From contig NZ_JARQXB010000001.1 of the NCBI RefSeq assembly GCF_029543105.1, positions 62,001 to 126,000 on the forward strand: a stretch of DNA of 64,000 nt, read 5' to 3'. Within the stretch, counting starts at the first letter, position 1, and each line of letters opens with the position of its first letter. This document shows positions 55,752-63,943 of the stretch, piece after piece. The translations under genes were made by a program, and so were the position numbers. The notes beneath the pieces were generated by a model. The model had not been told where the DNA came from, searched no databases, and was given only the letters and a program-made list of their open reading frames with translations. Source of the stretch: Stenotrophomonas sp. HITSZ_GD (GTDB taxonomy: Bacteria > Pseudomonadota > Gammaproteobacteria > Xanthomonadales > Xanthomonadaceae).

Positions 55752-55840
55752 GCACCGCGCCGCCAGGAACGGCTTTCAGGCGGGGGAGGAAGATGCGACA
55801 TGCCCGCGATTGTCACGGGGCCGGCGCGCAGCGTCCATGC

Positions 55841-56089
55841 TCAATCCTGGTCGGGTTCCCGCAACGCCTCATGGGCGGTTTCGGATTCCAGCAGCGCGCG
55901 GATCTGTAGCAAGGACAAACCCAGCCGCCGCGCGCGGCGCACCTGCAGCAGGCGCGCCAGGTCCTCCTGGCCATAGCGGCGGTGTCCCGTGGGGGTGCGC
56001 TGCGAAGGCGGGAGCAGGCCGAGGGATTCGTAATGGCGGATGCTCTGTGCGTGGCATCCCACGGCACGGGCCAGCTGACCAATCTTCAT
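55841..56089 (-). CDS. Short MerR-family protein (DNA-binding domain only, 82 aa)
   Basis: The product is the MerR winged helix MKIGQLARAVGCHAQSIRHYESLGLLPPSQR, RRYGQEDLARLLQVRRARRLGLSLLQIRALLE, then ends after 12 more residues. The long dimerisation helix and effector end of normal MerR proteins (about 130-150 aa) are missing. Either a natural short form or a truncated gene. Its ATG lies at the edge of a perfect 30-bp palindrome. It is 84 bp downstream of ohr on the same strand. Confidence 0.8.
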   Translation of the reverse strand: MKIGQLARAVGCHAQSIRHYESLGLLPPSQRTPTGHRRYGQEDLARLLQVRRARRLGLSLLQIRALLESETAHEALREPDQD

Positions 56090-56116
56090 GGCATCTCCGG
56101 TTCCGGAGATGCCATG
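56087..56116. promoter_or_regulatory. Perfect 30-bp palindrome over the merR start
   Basis: CATGGCATCTCCGG, TT, then the exact inverse CCGGAGATGCCATG. The left end contains the merR start codon (minus strand), and the GGAG that serves as its ribosome site is in the same arm. Could be the MerR operator and also an mRNA hairpin hiding the start. Confidence 0.65.
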
Positions 56117-56173
56117 GTGAAAACGCGTTTGTCGGAAACCCGTCGGACGCGGCGCGCCGACGGGTCCGGCGGA

Positions 56174-56602
56174 TCAGGCCAGCGTCAGGGTGACGTCGAT
56201 GTTGCCGCGGGTCGCATTGGAGTACGGGCAGACCTGGTGGGCGGCGTCGACCAGCGCCTGCAGCTCCTCGCGCGCCATGCCCGGGACCGAGATCTTCAGC
56301 TCCACCGCGAGGCCGAAGCCGCCCGGGATCTGGCCGATACCCACGCTGCCTTCGATGGTCGGCTCGGCCGGCAACTTGATCTTCTCGCGCGCCGAGACCG
56401 CCTTCATCGCGCCGATGAAGCAGGCCGAGTAGCCGGCGGCGAACAACTGTTCCGGGTTGGTGCCGTCGCCGCCCGCACCGCCGAGTTCGCGCGGGGTGGA
56501 AAGCTTGACGTCCAGCGCGTTGTCGGACGAAACGGCGCGGCCCTCGCGGCCACCCGTGGCGGTAGCGTGGGCGGTGTAGAGGACGGTGGTGGGCGATGCC
56601 AT
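56174..56602 (-). CDS. ohr: Organic hydroperoxide resistance protein Ohr
   Basis: 142-residue thiol peroxidase of the OsmC/Ohr family that reduces fatty-acid and other organic hydroperoxides using lipoylated proteins. Catalytic cysteines C61 (GYSACFIGA) and C125 (HQVCPYS) are at the positions known for Xanthomonas and Pseudomonas Ohr. [25 protein letters not shown] is the hallmark; Arg near 19 is also kept. Located directly downstream of its expected regulator ohrR. Confidence 0.96.
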   Translation of the reverse strand: MASPTTVLYTAHATATGGREGRAVSSDNALDVKLSTPRELGGAGGDGTNPEQLFAAGYSACFIGAMKAVSAREKIKLPAEPTIEGSVGIGQIPGGFGLAVELKISVPGMAREELQALVDAAHQVCPYSNATRGNIDVTLTLA

Positions 56603-56653
56603 GGGACTTCTCCTGGGATGAAGGCGGACGATGCCGCCGATAGTGGACGATTT

Positions 56654-56675
56654 AATCGTGTACTACTTCATGATT
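56654..56675. promoter_or_regulatory. Inverted repeat upstream of ohr
   Basis: AATCGTG and CATGATT, inverted with one mismatch, flank TACTACTT, about 52 bp upstream of the ohr ATG and just after the ohrR stop. Candidate OhrR site or promoter element for ohr. Confidence 0.35.
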
Positions 56676-56683
56676 CGGGAAAA

Positions 56684-57145
56684 TCAGCCCGACGCGCGGG
56701 CGAGGTTTTCCCTCAACTGGTTGAGGCGGGCGTGCAGCGCCTTGGCCTCGTCGAGACTGCAGGCAACCGCGCAGCCGATCTGCTGCGGAACCTCGGCGGC
56801 CTGGGTGCGCAGCGCGCGGCCGGCGTCGGTCAGGCCGATCACCACCTGGCGCTCGTCGGCCGTGTCGCGGCGGCGCGATACCAGGCCGGCCGCCTCCAGG
56901 CGCTTGAGCAGCGGGGTGAGCGTGGCCGAATCCAGGAACAGGCGCTCGCCAATCTCCGAGACGGTGCGCTGGTCCTGCTCCCAGAGCACGAGCATCACCA
57001 GGTACTGCGGATAGGTGAGTTCAAGCTTCTTGAGCAGGCCGCGGTAGAGCTTGTTCATCGCCAGCTGCGTCGAATACAGGGCGAAGCACAGCTGGTTGTC
57101 CAGCTTGAGGCTTTCGGCGGCATCGAAGGGGAGCGGCTTGTCCAT
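56684..57145 (-). CDS. ohrR: MarR-family peroxide-sensing repressor OhrR (two-Cys type)
   Basis: 153 residues from ATG 57145. [44 protein letters not shown] opens the OhrR fold with the sensing cysteine C20 and conserved Tyr pair. C125 and C129 near the end fit the resolving Cys of the Xanthomonas two-cysteine OhrR (C22/C127 in X. campestris). Wing [14 protein letters not shown]. Represses ohr and itself until oxidised by organic hydroperoxide. A candidate operator is 12 bp upstream of the start. Confidence 0.94.
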   Translation of the reverse strand: MDKPLPFDAAESLKLDNQLCFALYSTQLAMNKLYRGLLKKLELTYPQYLVMLVLWEQDQRTVSEIGERLFLDSATLTPLLKRLEAAGLVSRRRDTADERQVVIGLTDAGRALRTQAAEVPQQIGCAVACSLDEAKALHARLNQLRENLARASG

Positions 57146-57156
57146 GGCCGCTAATT

Positions 57157-57174
57157 TACATAGCGCGCTATTTA
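57157..57174. promoter_or_regulatory. Candidate OhrR operator before ohrR
   Basis: TACATAGCGCGCTATTTA: nine-base arms with one mismatch. It overlaps a second perfect palindrome, GCTATTTAATAGC (57167-57179). The AT-rich ends stand out in this GC-rich DNA. Position suits autorepression by OhrR. Confidence 0.6.
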
Positions 57175-57222
57175 ATAGCAAGCGAAATCAGACGATAGAC
57201 AGCCCTCGTTTATTTTCGAGGG

Positions 57223-58317
57223 TCAGGCCCGATGGCCCGTCGACAGGTACTCGGCGCTTTGCATCTCGATCAGGCGCGAGGCCGTGCGTTCGAACGCGCC
57301 GGCCAGCCGTTGGCCGCTGTAGAGCGAGGGCGGCGCATCGACGGCAGTGCAGACCAGGTTGACGTGGCGGTCGTACAACTCGTCGATCAGGTTGACGAAG
57401 CGGCGCGCGGCGTCTTCGTTCATCCGATCGAAATGCGGAATGCCGCCCACCAGCACGGTGTTGAATTCGCGCGCGATCTCGATGTAATCGGCCGTGCCGC
57501 GCGGGCCTTCGCACAAGGCCGCGAAATCGAACCACGCGATGCTCTTGCCACGCCCGCGTACCGGAATCTTGCGGCCTTCGATCTGGATGTTGCCGGCCTG
57601 CGCGGCATTGCCACCGCTCAGTTCGCTCCAACGCTGCGCCAACCAGGCGTCGGATTGCGCATCGAGCGGCGCGCGATACACCGGCGAGCGGGTCAGCGCG
57701 CGCATGCGGTAATCCTCGGTGCCCTCGGCATAGAGCTCGACGCAGAACTTCTGCAGCAACGCGATCGCCGGCAGGAAGCTCTCGCGTTGCAAGCCGTTGG
57801 CGTAGAGGTTTTCCGGTGCGGTATTGGAGGTCGTCACCAGGGTGACGCCTTCCGCGAACAGGCGCTCCAGCAGCCGCGCCAGCAGCATCGCATCGCCGAT
57901 GTCGGTCACGAAGAATTCGTCCAGCACCAGCACGCGCAGGTTCTCGCGCCACTCCTGGGCGATCTTCGCCAGCGGGTCGCTCTGGCCGGCATGCTCGCGC
58001 AGGCGCTCGTGCACGCCACGCATGAAGCGGTGGAAGTGCGTGCGGTACTTCTGCTTGATCGGCAGCCCGTCGTAGAACAGGTCGACCAGGAAGGTCTTGC
58101 CGCGACCCACGCCGCCCCAGAAGTACAGGCCACGGACCGGCTCGGGCTTCTTCCAGAACGCGGAGAGGCGGTCCAGCCAGCCGTCCTGCGCGCTGTCCAG
58201 CAAGGCCTCGTGGATGCGATCCAGTTCGGCCAATGCCGCGTGCTGGGCGGGGTCGTCGTTCCAGTCGCCGCGCGCCACGCCCTCGGCGTAGCGCTGCGAC
58301 GGGGTCGGTGCCGTCAT
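57223..58317 (-). CDS. zapE: ZapE/AFG1-family ATPase
   Basis: 364-residue AAA-like ATPase that in E. coli acts at the Z-ring during late division. N-terminal PSQRYAEGVARGDW, Walker A YFWGGVGRGKTFLVDLFYD, FHRFMRGVHERL, Walker B LVLDEFFVTDIGDAMLL, TSNTAPENLYANGLQRE and C-terminal RFVNLIDELYDRHVNLVCTAVDAP are all family-specific. Ends in EYLSTGHRA. 16 bp downstream of an alpha/beta-hydrolase gene on the same strand. Confidence 0.95.
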   Translation of the reverse strand: MTAPTPSQRYAEGVARGDWNDDPAQHAALAELDRIHEALLDSAQDGWLDRLSAFWKKPEPVRGLYFWGGVGRGKTFLVDLFYDGLPIKQKYRTHFHRFMRGVHERLREHAGQSDPLAKIAQEWRENLRVLVLDEFFVTDIGDAMLLARLLERLFAEGVTLVTTSNTAPENLYANGLQRESFLPAIALLQKFCVELYAEGTEDYRMRALTRSPVYRAPLDAQSDAWLAQRWSELSGGNAAQAGNIQIEGRKIPVRGRGKSIAWFDFAALCEGPRGTADYIEIAREFNTVLVGGIPHFDRMNEDAARRFVNLIDELYDRHVNLVCTAVDAPPSLYSGQRLAGAFERTASRLIEMQSAEYLSTGHRA

Positions 58318-58333
58318 GTCGCCGCCACCCGCC

Positions 58334-59002
58334 TCACGCGCCCGCGCCCGGCAGCCAGCGCCGCACGCCGTGCTGGATCGCCCCGCGCAGGTCGATCAGC
58401 TTGCGATGGAAAAAGTGGCTCGTGTCCGGCATGCGCACCAGTTCGTGCGGCGCGGACAGTCCGTCGAGCCAGCGATACACCGCCTGCGCGTCGACGATTT
58501 CGTCGGCATCGCCCTGGATCACCAGCCACTGCGCCGGCGGCTGCACCCCGTCGAAATCCCAGCCGCGATCAACCGGCGGCGCGATCGACACCAGCACGTG
58601 CGGCTGCAGCTCGCCCGCCACGCGCAGCGACACGAAGGCGCCAAAGCTGAAGCCGGCCAACCACAACGCCGCCTGCGGCCGTTGCGCACGCACCCAGGCG
58701 GCGACGGCGCGCAGATCTTCCTGCTCGCCCTGGCCATGGTCGAACGTACCGGCGGACCCGCCCACGCCGCGGAAATTGAAGCGCACCACCGTGACGCCCA
58801 GTTCGCGCAGCGCGCGCGCGCACATCGTCACGACCTTGTTGTGCATGCTGCCGCCCTCGGTGGAGAGCGGATGGCAGACGATGGCGACGACCGGTAACGG
58901 TGCGACATCGCCCTCGGGCAGGTCGAGCGCCACTTCGAGCGGGCCGACGGGGCCGTCCAGCACCACGGTGCCGGATTCGGTGGGGAAGAGGACTTCGGAC
59001 AT
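58334..59002 (-). CDS. Alpha/beta-hydrolase (YpfH/DUF-type, CocE-like fold)
   Basis: 222 residues from ATG 59002. VCHPLSTEGGSMHNKVV is the oxyanion loop of the 'HPHPxxGGxMxNKVV' hydrolase group; FRGVGGSAGTFDHGQGEQEDL, GFSFGAFVSLRVA (nucleophile), GDADEIVD (acid) and SHFFHRKL (base) are in order. This group is widespread and unassigned. Likely co-transcribed with zapE. Confidence 0.9.
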   Translation of the reverse strand: MSEVLFPTESGTVVLDGPVGPLEVALDLPEGDVAPLPVVAIVCHPLSTEGGSMHNKVVTMCARALRELGVTVVRFNFRGVGGSAGTFDHGQGEQEDLRAVAAWVRAQRPQAALWLAGFSFGAFVSLRVAGELQPHVLVSIAPPVDRGWDFDGVQPPAQWLVIQGDADEIVDAQAVYRWLDGLSAPHELVRMPDTSHFFHRKLIDLRGAIQHGVRRWLPGAGA

Positions 59003-59066
59003 GCCCTCATAATAACCGCCCCGCCCGGCTGCCCGACGCATGCCGGCACACCGCATCGTCCCGCCC

Positions 59067-59927
59067 ATGTCCTTTCTCTTGCTCAGCGTGCTCTGCAGCG
59101 TCCTGGTATCCGTGCTGCTCAAGCTCGCGCCCCGGCAACGCATCGATGTCGCCCAGGCGATCACCTGGAACTACGCCGTGGCCGGCGCGCTGGCGCTGTG
59201 GCTGCTCGATCCTTCGCTCACCGCGCTGCGCGCGCCGCAGACGCCCTGGATCGAATTGCTGTTGCTGGCTATTGCCTTGCCCTCGATCTTTCTCGTGCTG
59301 GCGCGCTCGGTGCGCCTGGCCGGCATCGTGCGCAGCGATGTGGCGCAACGGCTGTCGCTGCTGCTCTCGCTGGCTGCGGCGTTCCTGTGGTTCGGCGAAA
59401 GCGCCCACCCCGTCAAACTCGCGGGCCTGGCATTGGGCCTGCTGGCCATCGTCGGCATCCTGCACCGGCCCGGCACAGAAGCGACCCAGGCGCGCGGCTG
59501 GCCGTGGTTGCTCGCGGTATGGGCCGGCTTCGCGCTGATCGACGTGCTGCTCAAGCGCATCGCCTTGTCGGGCGTCTCGTCACTGAGCTCGCTGACCTTG
59601 TGTTTCCTGATCGCCTTCGCGCTGATGCTGCTCGTGCAATGCGTGCGCCGGCTGCGCGGCGACATGCGCTTCGAAGGACGCAGCCTCTCCGCCGGGCTAC
59701 TGCTGGGCGTGCTGAACTTCGCCAACATCCTGTTCTATGTGCGCGCACACCAGGCATTGCCGGACAGCCCCGCGGTGGTGTTTGCCACCATGAACATCGG
59801 CGTGGTCACGTTGGGCGCGCTGGTGGGCATCCTCGCTTTCGGCGAACCGACCAGCCGCTGGAACCGCGCCGGCCTGGCGTTGGCCGTGGTGGCCATCGCG
59901 ATCATCGCTTTCGCCGCGAAGGGCTGA
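59067..59927 (+). CDS. EamA/DMT-family transporter
   Basis: 286 residues from ATG 59067, about ten membrane segments arranged as two EamA repeats: segments from SFLLLSVLCSVLVSVLLKLA through LLAIVGILHR and then PWLLAVWAGFALIDVLLKRIAL through AIAIIAFAAKG. Exporter of metabolites or amino acids by family; substrate unknown. Not preceded by a recognisable regulator; divergent from the hydrolase gene. Confidence 0.9.
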   Translation: MSFLLLSVLCSVLVSVLLKLAPRQRIDVAQAITWNYAVAGALALWLLDPSLTALRAPQTPWIELLLLAIALPSIFLVLARSVRLAGIVRSDVAQRLSLLLSLAAAFLWFGESAHPVKLAGLALGLLAIVGILHRPGTEATQARGWPWLLAVWAGFALIDVLLKRIALSGVSSLSSLTLCFLIAFALMLLVQCVRRLRGDMRFEGRSLSAGLLLGVLNFANILFYVRAHQALPDSPAVVFATMNIGVVTLGALVGILAFGEPTSRWNRAGLALAVVAIAIIAFAAKG

Positions 59928-59967
59928 GCCCCCGTTTCACCCCGCGGCACGAAGGGCTTGACAGGCT

Positions 59968-59982
59968 TGTTACTCTATAACA
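59968..59982. promoter_or_regulatory. Zur box upstream of the MerC-family gene
   Basis: TGTTACTCTATAACA against the known gamma/beta-proteobacterial Zur core TGTTATANTATAACA: 13 of 15 (counting N). It starts 35 bp upstream of the TTG at 60003 and overlaps the -10-like TATAAC. Predicts repression when zinc is plentiful. Confidence 0.65.
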
Positions 59983-60002
59983 TTCCTGTCGGGAGTATTC
60001 CC

Positions 60003-60386
60003 TTGAAGCCTGCCGCCCCCCACATGTCTGCCTGGGCTGACCTGTCTGCTGCCGCGCTGTCCGGCCTGTGCCTGCTGCACTGCTTGGCCCTCCCCTTGCT
60101 GGCATCGTTGCTGCCCGTGCTGGGGGCCTGGAGCCGGGCCGAGTGGGTGCACGGCGTGTTCGTGCTCCTGGCCGTGCCGCTCAGCCTGCTTGCGCTGGGC
60201 CGTACGCACGCGCGCCGCGCCCTGCCACCGAGGATGTGGGCCTTGGCCACCCTCGGCTTGGCCGCCTTGACCGCCGGCGCGCTCGGCTGGCCCGACGCGC
60301 GATGGGAAACGCCCATCACCGTGGCGGGCAGCCTTCTGCTCGTCGCCACGCACGCATGGAACCTGCGCCGCGGCCACGCGCACTAG
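60003..60386 (+). CDS. MerC-family small membrane protein (predicted zinc-responsive)
   Basis: 127 residues from TTG 60003, which has GGGAG seven bases upstream; an ATG at 60024 is the alternative. Four membrane segments: near LSAAALSGLCLLHCLALPLLASLLPVLG (with the MerC-type C-x2-HC: LCLLHC), VHGVFVLLAVPLSLLALG, MWALATLGLAALTAGALG and ITVAGSLLLVATH, then a His/Arg tail. MerC proteins carry mercury in Tn21-type operons, but chromosomal relatives behind Zur boxes have been proposed as zinc importers; that reading fits here. Confidence 0.82.
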   Translation: MKPAAPHMSAWADLSAAALSGLCLLHCLALPLLASLLPVLGAWSRAEWVHGVFVLLAVPLSLLALGRTHARRALPPRMWALATLGLAALTAGALGWPDARWETPITVAGSLLLVATHAWNLRRGHAH

Positions 60387-60387
60387 T

Positions 60388-62133
60388 TCAAGGATCGAAG
60401 CCCAGCAGCAGGGGGTCGTGGTCCGAACTGCGCCACGGGCCCTCCACATTGCGTTCGCGGTAGCCGAGCGAATCCTGCTCGTCGGCGTTGATGTGCCACT
60501 CCACCGCGCCGCGCAAGGCCGGCACGAAGGCCGGGCTCAGCAATGCATGGTCCAGGCGCCCGGTCTGGCCGTTGTAGACGTAGCTGTAAGGCTGCGGCAC
60601 GCCGGCTACGGCAAACGCATCCTGCCAACCGCGTGCGTACAGCTCGCGCAGCGGCGCTTCCTGCGCATAGGCGTTGAAGTCCCCCAGCAGCACGGCGCGC
60701 TGGGTGCCGCTGCCAGTGGGGTCGGTGCGCAGCCATTCGTCGGTGCGGCGCGCGGTCTCCACGCGCGTCGCGTTCCAGCAGGCCTGGCCGTCGCGCTGGT
60801 CGGCGTCGGCACCGGTCGCCTCGCTGCAACCCTTGGACTTGAAGTGATTGGCCACCACGACGAACGGCTTCCCACCGGCCACGCTGCTGAAGGCCTGGGC
60901 CAACGGCACGCGGCTATGGTCGACGAACGGGCCACCTTCCAGCGTCACCGGTTTGCCGAGCGGCTTCACCTTGGAGGCGCGGTAGATCAGGCCGACACGA
61001 ATCGGGTTCGTCCCCGGGCCTTTGCCCGCGTCGACATAGCGCCAGTCGCCGGCCGCGCCCTGGCCGTCATTGAGCGCGTTGACCAGCGTCGCGATGGCCG
61101 ACTCCGGACCATAGCCGTCGTTCTCCAGCTCCATCAGCGCGGCGACATCGGCACGCAGTGGGCGAATGGTGGCGACCAGCTTGGCCAGCTGCGCCTGGAA
61201 TTCGCTCGCGGTGCGTGCGCCGCGCAAGGTCGGGAAGCCGCCGCCCTTGCCGTCGCCATTGAAGAAGTTCTCCAGGTTGAACGACGCCACGCGCAGCGCG
61301 CCGGGCACCTGCGGCGGCGCCGGGTGCTGCACGGCGGGCGGCGTGAGCGGCGCGGTGACCTGCAGGCGCCAGTTGCCGTCGTCACGACGGTCCACGATGC
61401 CTTCCACTGCACTGAACGTGGTGCCGGTACGCAGCGTCGCGTCGGCCGGCAGATAGGCGACCTGGCCGGGATTGCGCTGGCTGCTGCCGTCGTCGAGCAC
61501 CAGGCGGCGGCGCGCGTTGTCGCGCTCGACTTCGGCGTATCGCGCGCTACCTGGCGCGGCGACTTCGCTCGGTTGCCAGAGGCGCCCCTCGAAGGCGACG
61601 ACGAGTTCGCCGTTGCGCTCCAGGCCATCGGTGCCGGAGAGCGTCAACGGCGCCACGATGCGCACGTGCTCGCCTTCGAGCGCGCGCCAATCCGCCGGGG
61701 CGGCGGCGAGCTCGCGCACCGGCAGCGGCTGCCCGTGCTTCAGCACCTCGATGCGTTCGGCCTTGAGTGTGGTGAGCGCCGCCTGCGCGCCGGCGGGGGT
61801 TTCAGCCACCTGTCCTCGCACGCGCACGCGATCGCCGGCGGCCACGCGCGCGTCCACGCCCGGTTGCACGAAAAGTGCGTCGGACGTGGCGTCGTTGCCG
61901 TCGCCGCTGTCCTGAAGGAAGAAGCCGCCCAGCGTGGCCCGCCAGTCCGCGGTCACCACGCCTTCCACCATGACGGTCCGCCCTTCGTAGGCACTGCGCG
62001 CCTCGCTGCCCTGTACGTTGCCGATCGGCAAGGTCCGAGGCGCGGCCGCGGTCGCCGGCAGCACGGCGCACAGCGCCAGGGTCAGAACGGCCCGCCGCAG
62101 TGGCGGCAAGCGGGAAGCCAGGGAAGGCGACAT
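60388..62133 (-). CDS. Exported endonuclease/exonuclease/phosphatase-family nuclease (ExeM/NucH-like)
   Basis: 581 residues from ATG 62133, with signal peptide (cleavage near TAAA, about residue 30). Residues about 35-130 are an OB-fold (lamin-tail/DUF-like) domain: GRTVMVEGVVTADW...GGFFLQDSGDGNDATSDALFV. A second OB-like region follows. The C-terminal EEP domain from about 285 has RVASFNLENFFN, ALMELENDGYG, VANHFKSKGC, LLGDFNAYAQEAP and RSSDHDPLL (catalytic His/Asp pair). These secreted nucleases digest extracellular DNA in biofilms. Single stop convergent with the MerC gene. Confidence 0.92.
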   Translation of the reverse strand: MSPSLASRLPPLRRAVLTLALCAVLPATAAAPRTLPIGNVQGSEARSAYEGRTVMVEGVVTADWRATLGGFFLQDSGDGNDATSDALFVQPGVDARVAAGDRVRVRGQVAETPAGAQAALTTLKAERIEVLKHGQPLPVRELAAAPADWRALEGEHVRIVAPLTLSGTDGLERNGELVVAFEGRLWQPSEVAAPGSARYAEVERDNARRRLVLDDGSSQRNPGQVAYLPADATLRTGTTFSAVEGIVDRRDDGNWRLQVTAPLTPPAVQHPAPPQVPGALRVASFNLENFFNGDGKGGGFPTLRGARTASEFQAQLAKLVATIRPLRADVAALMELENDGYGPESAIATLVNALNDGQGAAGDWRYVDAGKGPGTNPIRVGLIYRASKVKPLGKPVTLEGGPFVDHSRVPLAQAFSSVAGGKPFVVVANHFKSKGCSEATGADADQRDGQACWNATRVETARRTDEWLRTDPTGSGTQRAVLLGDFNAYAQEAPLRELYARGWQDAFAVAGVPQPYSYVYNGQTGRLDHALLSPAFVPALRGAVEWHINADEQDSLGYRERNVEGPWRSSDHDPLLLGFDP

Positions 62134-62156
62134 GCGGAAACTCCGTGGAGTGCGAC

Positions 62157-62185
62157 CAAACAAAACGCCGCCCGGGGAGGCGGCG
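62157..62185 (-). terminator. Terminator for the cytochrome c gene (minus strand)
   Basis: On the minus strand CGCCGCC pairs with GGCGGCG around TCCCCG, followed by TTTTGTTTG. It lies between the cytochrome stop at 62211 and the nuclease start at 62133. Confidence 0.75.
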
Positions 62186-62210
62186 CGGGGGCGTGCACGA
62201 TACACCGGCC

Positions 62211-62729
62211 CTATTTCAGATTGCCGACCATCCAGTCGACGGTGGCCTTGACCTGCTCCTCGGTCAGGGCGGGGTTGCCGCCCTTCGGCGGCATGATCCC
62301 GCCATCGGGGCCGGTAAAGCCCTCGATCGCGTGCTTGTAGAGCGTGTCCTTGCCCTGCGCGATGCGCTTGTCCCAGTGCGAATGGTCCAGCGTCGGCGCG
62401 TTGCCCACGCCGTTGGTGTGACACGCGGTGCACAGATTGTCGAAGATCACCTTGCCATCGGTGGTGCCACCGTAGGCCACCTGCGAGGCGGCCTTGGCCA
62501 TGGCGGCGGCATGGGCGGCCGCCTGCGCTGCCGCACCGGTACTGCCCGCATACACCGCACCGGCCGGCGCAATGCGCTGCTCGGTGCGTTTGGCCGCGGT
62601 CGGGGAGATCTCGTCGGGAATGGCGCGCTGCAGATGGGCGGCAAACAGGATCAGCCCCAGGGTAATCAGCATCAGCAAGCCGATCACCATGGAAAACTTC
62701 TTCAGGAACTCGAGATCGTAATTCCGCAC
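62211..62729 (-). CDS. Membrane-anchored cytochrome c5-type protein
   Basis: 172 residues from GTG 62729. One N-terminal membrane anchor (about residues 12-31), an Ala-rich linker 65-85, then a cytochrome c domain with heme motif CTACH at 100-104 and axial Met146 in GGIMPPKGG. Such c5-type carriers pass electrons between bc1 or quinol-linked systems and terminal oxidases or nitrite reductases in the periplasm. The exact partner is unknown. Confidence 0.92.
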   Translation of the reverse strand: MRNYDLEFLKKFSMVIGLLMLITLGLILFAAHLQRAIPDEISPTAAKRTEQRIAPAGAVYAGSTGAAAQAAAHAAAMAKAASQVAYGGTTDGKVIFDNLCTACHTNGVGNAPTLDHSHWDKRIAQGKDTLYKHAIEGFTGPDGGIMPPKGGNPALTEEQVKATVDWMVGNLK

Positions 62730-62933
62730 GCGCTCACTCCTGGCTGTGGTTCGGGGACCTTCGCTACGCGCCGGAGTATAGGGCCAGTCCGTATTCACTG
62801 AAGCCCCCCGGGCCGCGGGCCTTCCTTCGGAGGCGGCCGAGACGAAAAAACGCGGGCGTTTTGCTCTTGCGGGCCAACCGGCGCCAGACTTTTTGCGGCA
62901 CCGCGGCACGGCGAGTGCGTCGCGGCGCGTTCA

Positions 62934-62952
62934 GAAAATGAGTATCATTCCC
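62934..62952. promoter_or_regulatory. Fur box upstream of the DUF4198 operon
   Basis: GAAAATGAGTATCATTCCC matches the 19-bp Fur consensus GATAATGATAATCATTATC in 14 positions, with the inner ATGA...TCATT arms intact. It ends 28 bp before the DUF4198 ATG. Predicts iron repression of the operon. Confidence 0.7.
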
Positions 62953-62979
62953 AACTTCCCGCTTCCCGGAATGCCCCTG

Positions 62980-63627
62980 ATGAAGAAGCTGCTGCTGGCC
63001 TGCATGGCCTGGTCGTGCCTGTCCCTGTCGGCCCAGGCCCACGAAATCTGGATCGAGCGCGACGGCCAGAGCGGCCCGGTGCGCGTGTACTTCGGCGAGC
63101 CGGCCGAAGCCCCCGCCGCGGATACCGAGGACGAACTGGGCCGGCTGAAGCATTTCAAGGTGTTCGGCACCCAGGGCAAGGCAGGCCAGGCCAGCCGCGC
63201 GGGCGACCACCTCCTCGCGCCGCTGGCCGCCGCCGGCGACGCGTGGCTGTTCGACGACCAGGTCTTCGAGCCGTGGCAGGGCGAGGACAAGCGCTACGAG
63301 GCGGTGAGTTACTACGCGCGCGCGGGCCGGAGCAGCCCGTCGTCTCGTCTGGCATTCGAGCTGGTGCCCACCTCGGCGCACGCCGACAGCTTCACGCTGA
63401 AGTTCAACAACAAGCCGCTGGCCAATACCGAGATTACGGTGATCGACCAAGCCCGCGCGCAGACGACCCTGAAGAGCGATGCGCAGGGCCGCGTGGTACT
63501 GCCCTCGCTGGCCAAGGGCCGCTACATCGTGGTGGCCGCGCACAAGGAGCCGGTGCAGAAGCAGATCGCCGGCCAGCAGGTCGCGACGATGCACCACATC
63601 AGCACGCTGACCTTCGCGGTCGAGTAA
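62980..63627 (+). CDS. DUF4198 periplasmic protein of an iron-uptake operon
   Basis: 215 residues from ATG 62980. Signal peptide ends at SAQA (about residue 20). Mature protein opens HEIWIERDGQ, the DUF4198/NikM-like start, followed by carboxypeptidase-regulatory-like beta domain LKFNNKPLANTEITVI...TLKSDAQGRVVLPSLAKGRYIVVAAHKE. In other Xanthomonadales and Pseudomonas this gene precedes DUF3649 and PepSY-TM genes next to siderophore receptors, as here. Role in metal or siderophore handling is inference. Confidence 0.87.
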   Translation: MKKLLLACMAWSCLSLSAQAHEIWIERDGQSGPVRVYFGEPAEAPAADTEDELGRLKHFKVFGTQGKAGQASRAGDHLLAPLAAAGDAWLFDDQVFEPWQGEDKRYEAVSYYARAGRSSPSSRLAFELVPTSAHADSFTLKFNNKPLANTEITVIDQARAQTTLKSDAQGRVVLPSLAKGRYIVVAAHKEPVQKQIAGQQVATMHHISTLTFAVE

Positions 63628-63637
63628 AAGCGCCACC

Positions 63638-63943
63638 GTGCCTCGCAACAGCGTCCCCCTCCGCTGGTACCAACGCCCCTGGCTGGGCGTGCTTTCGCGC
63701 ACCGGCGCGGCGATCTTCGGCGGCTACGCGCTGGCCAGTGCCAGCGCCGTGCTGTTGGCACGCCTGCTGCCAACGCCGAGCCAGGCCGTGCTGACCGGCT
63801 TGATGGTCGGCATCCTGGTGTGCGCCTGCGCGGCGCTATGGGCGTTCGCCGCCGCCAGCGCGTGGCGCGCATGGGCGGGCATCGTGATCCCGGCCGCCGT
63901 GTTGTTCGGCGGGGCGTTCCTGCTTGGACCGGGGGCGGCATGA
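63638..63943 (+). CDS. DUF3649-family small membrane protein
   Basis: 101 residues from GTG 63638. Three membrane segments (near FGGYALASASAVLLARLL, AVLTGLMVGILVCACAALWAFAAAS, and GIVIPAAVLFGGAFLL) with AWRAW between the last two; typical of DUF3649 (iron-uptake protein). Overlaps the PepSY gene by four bases (ATGA). Confidence 0.85.
   Translation: MPRNSVPLRWYQRPWLGVLSRTGAAIFGGYALASASAVLLARLLPTPSQAVLTGLMVGILVCACAALWAFAAASAWRAWAGIVIPAAVLFGGAFLLGPGAA

Noticed and set aside
55841-56602. Treating merR as regulator of ohr
   Set aside because: It lies downstream of ohr, and ohr already has its dedicated OhrR upstream; nothing but proximity links them.
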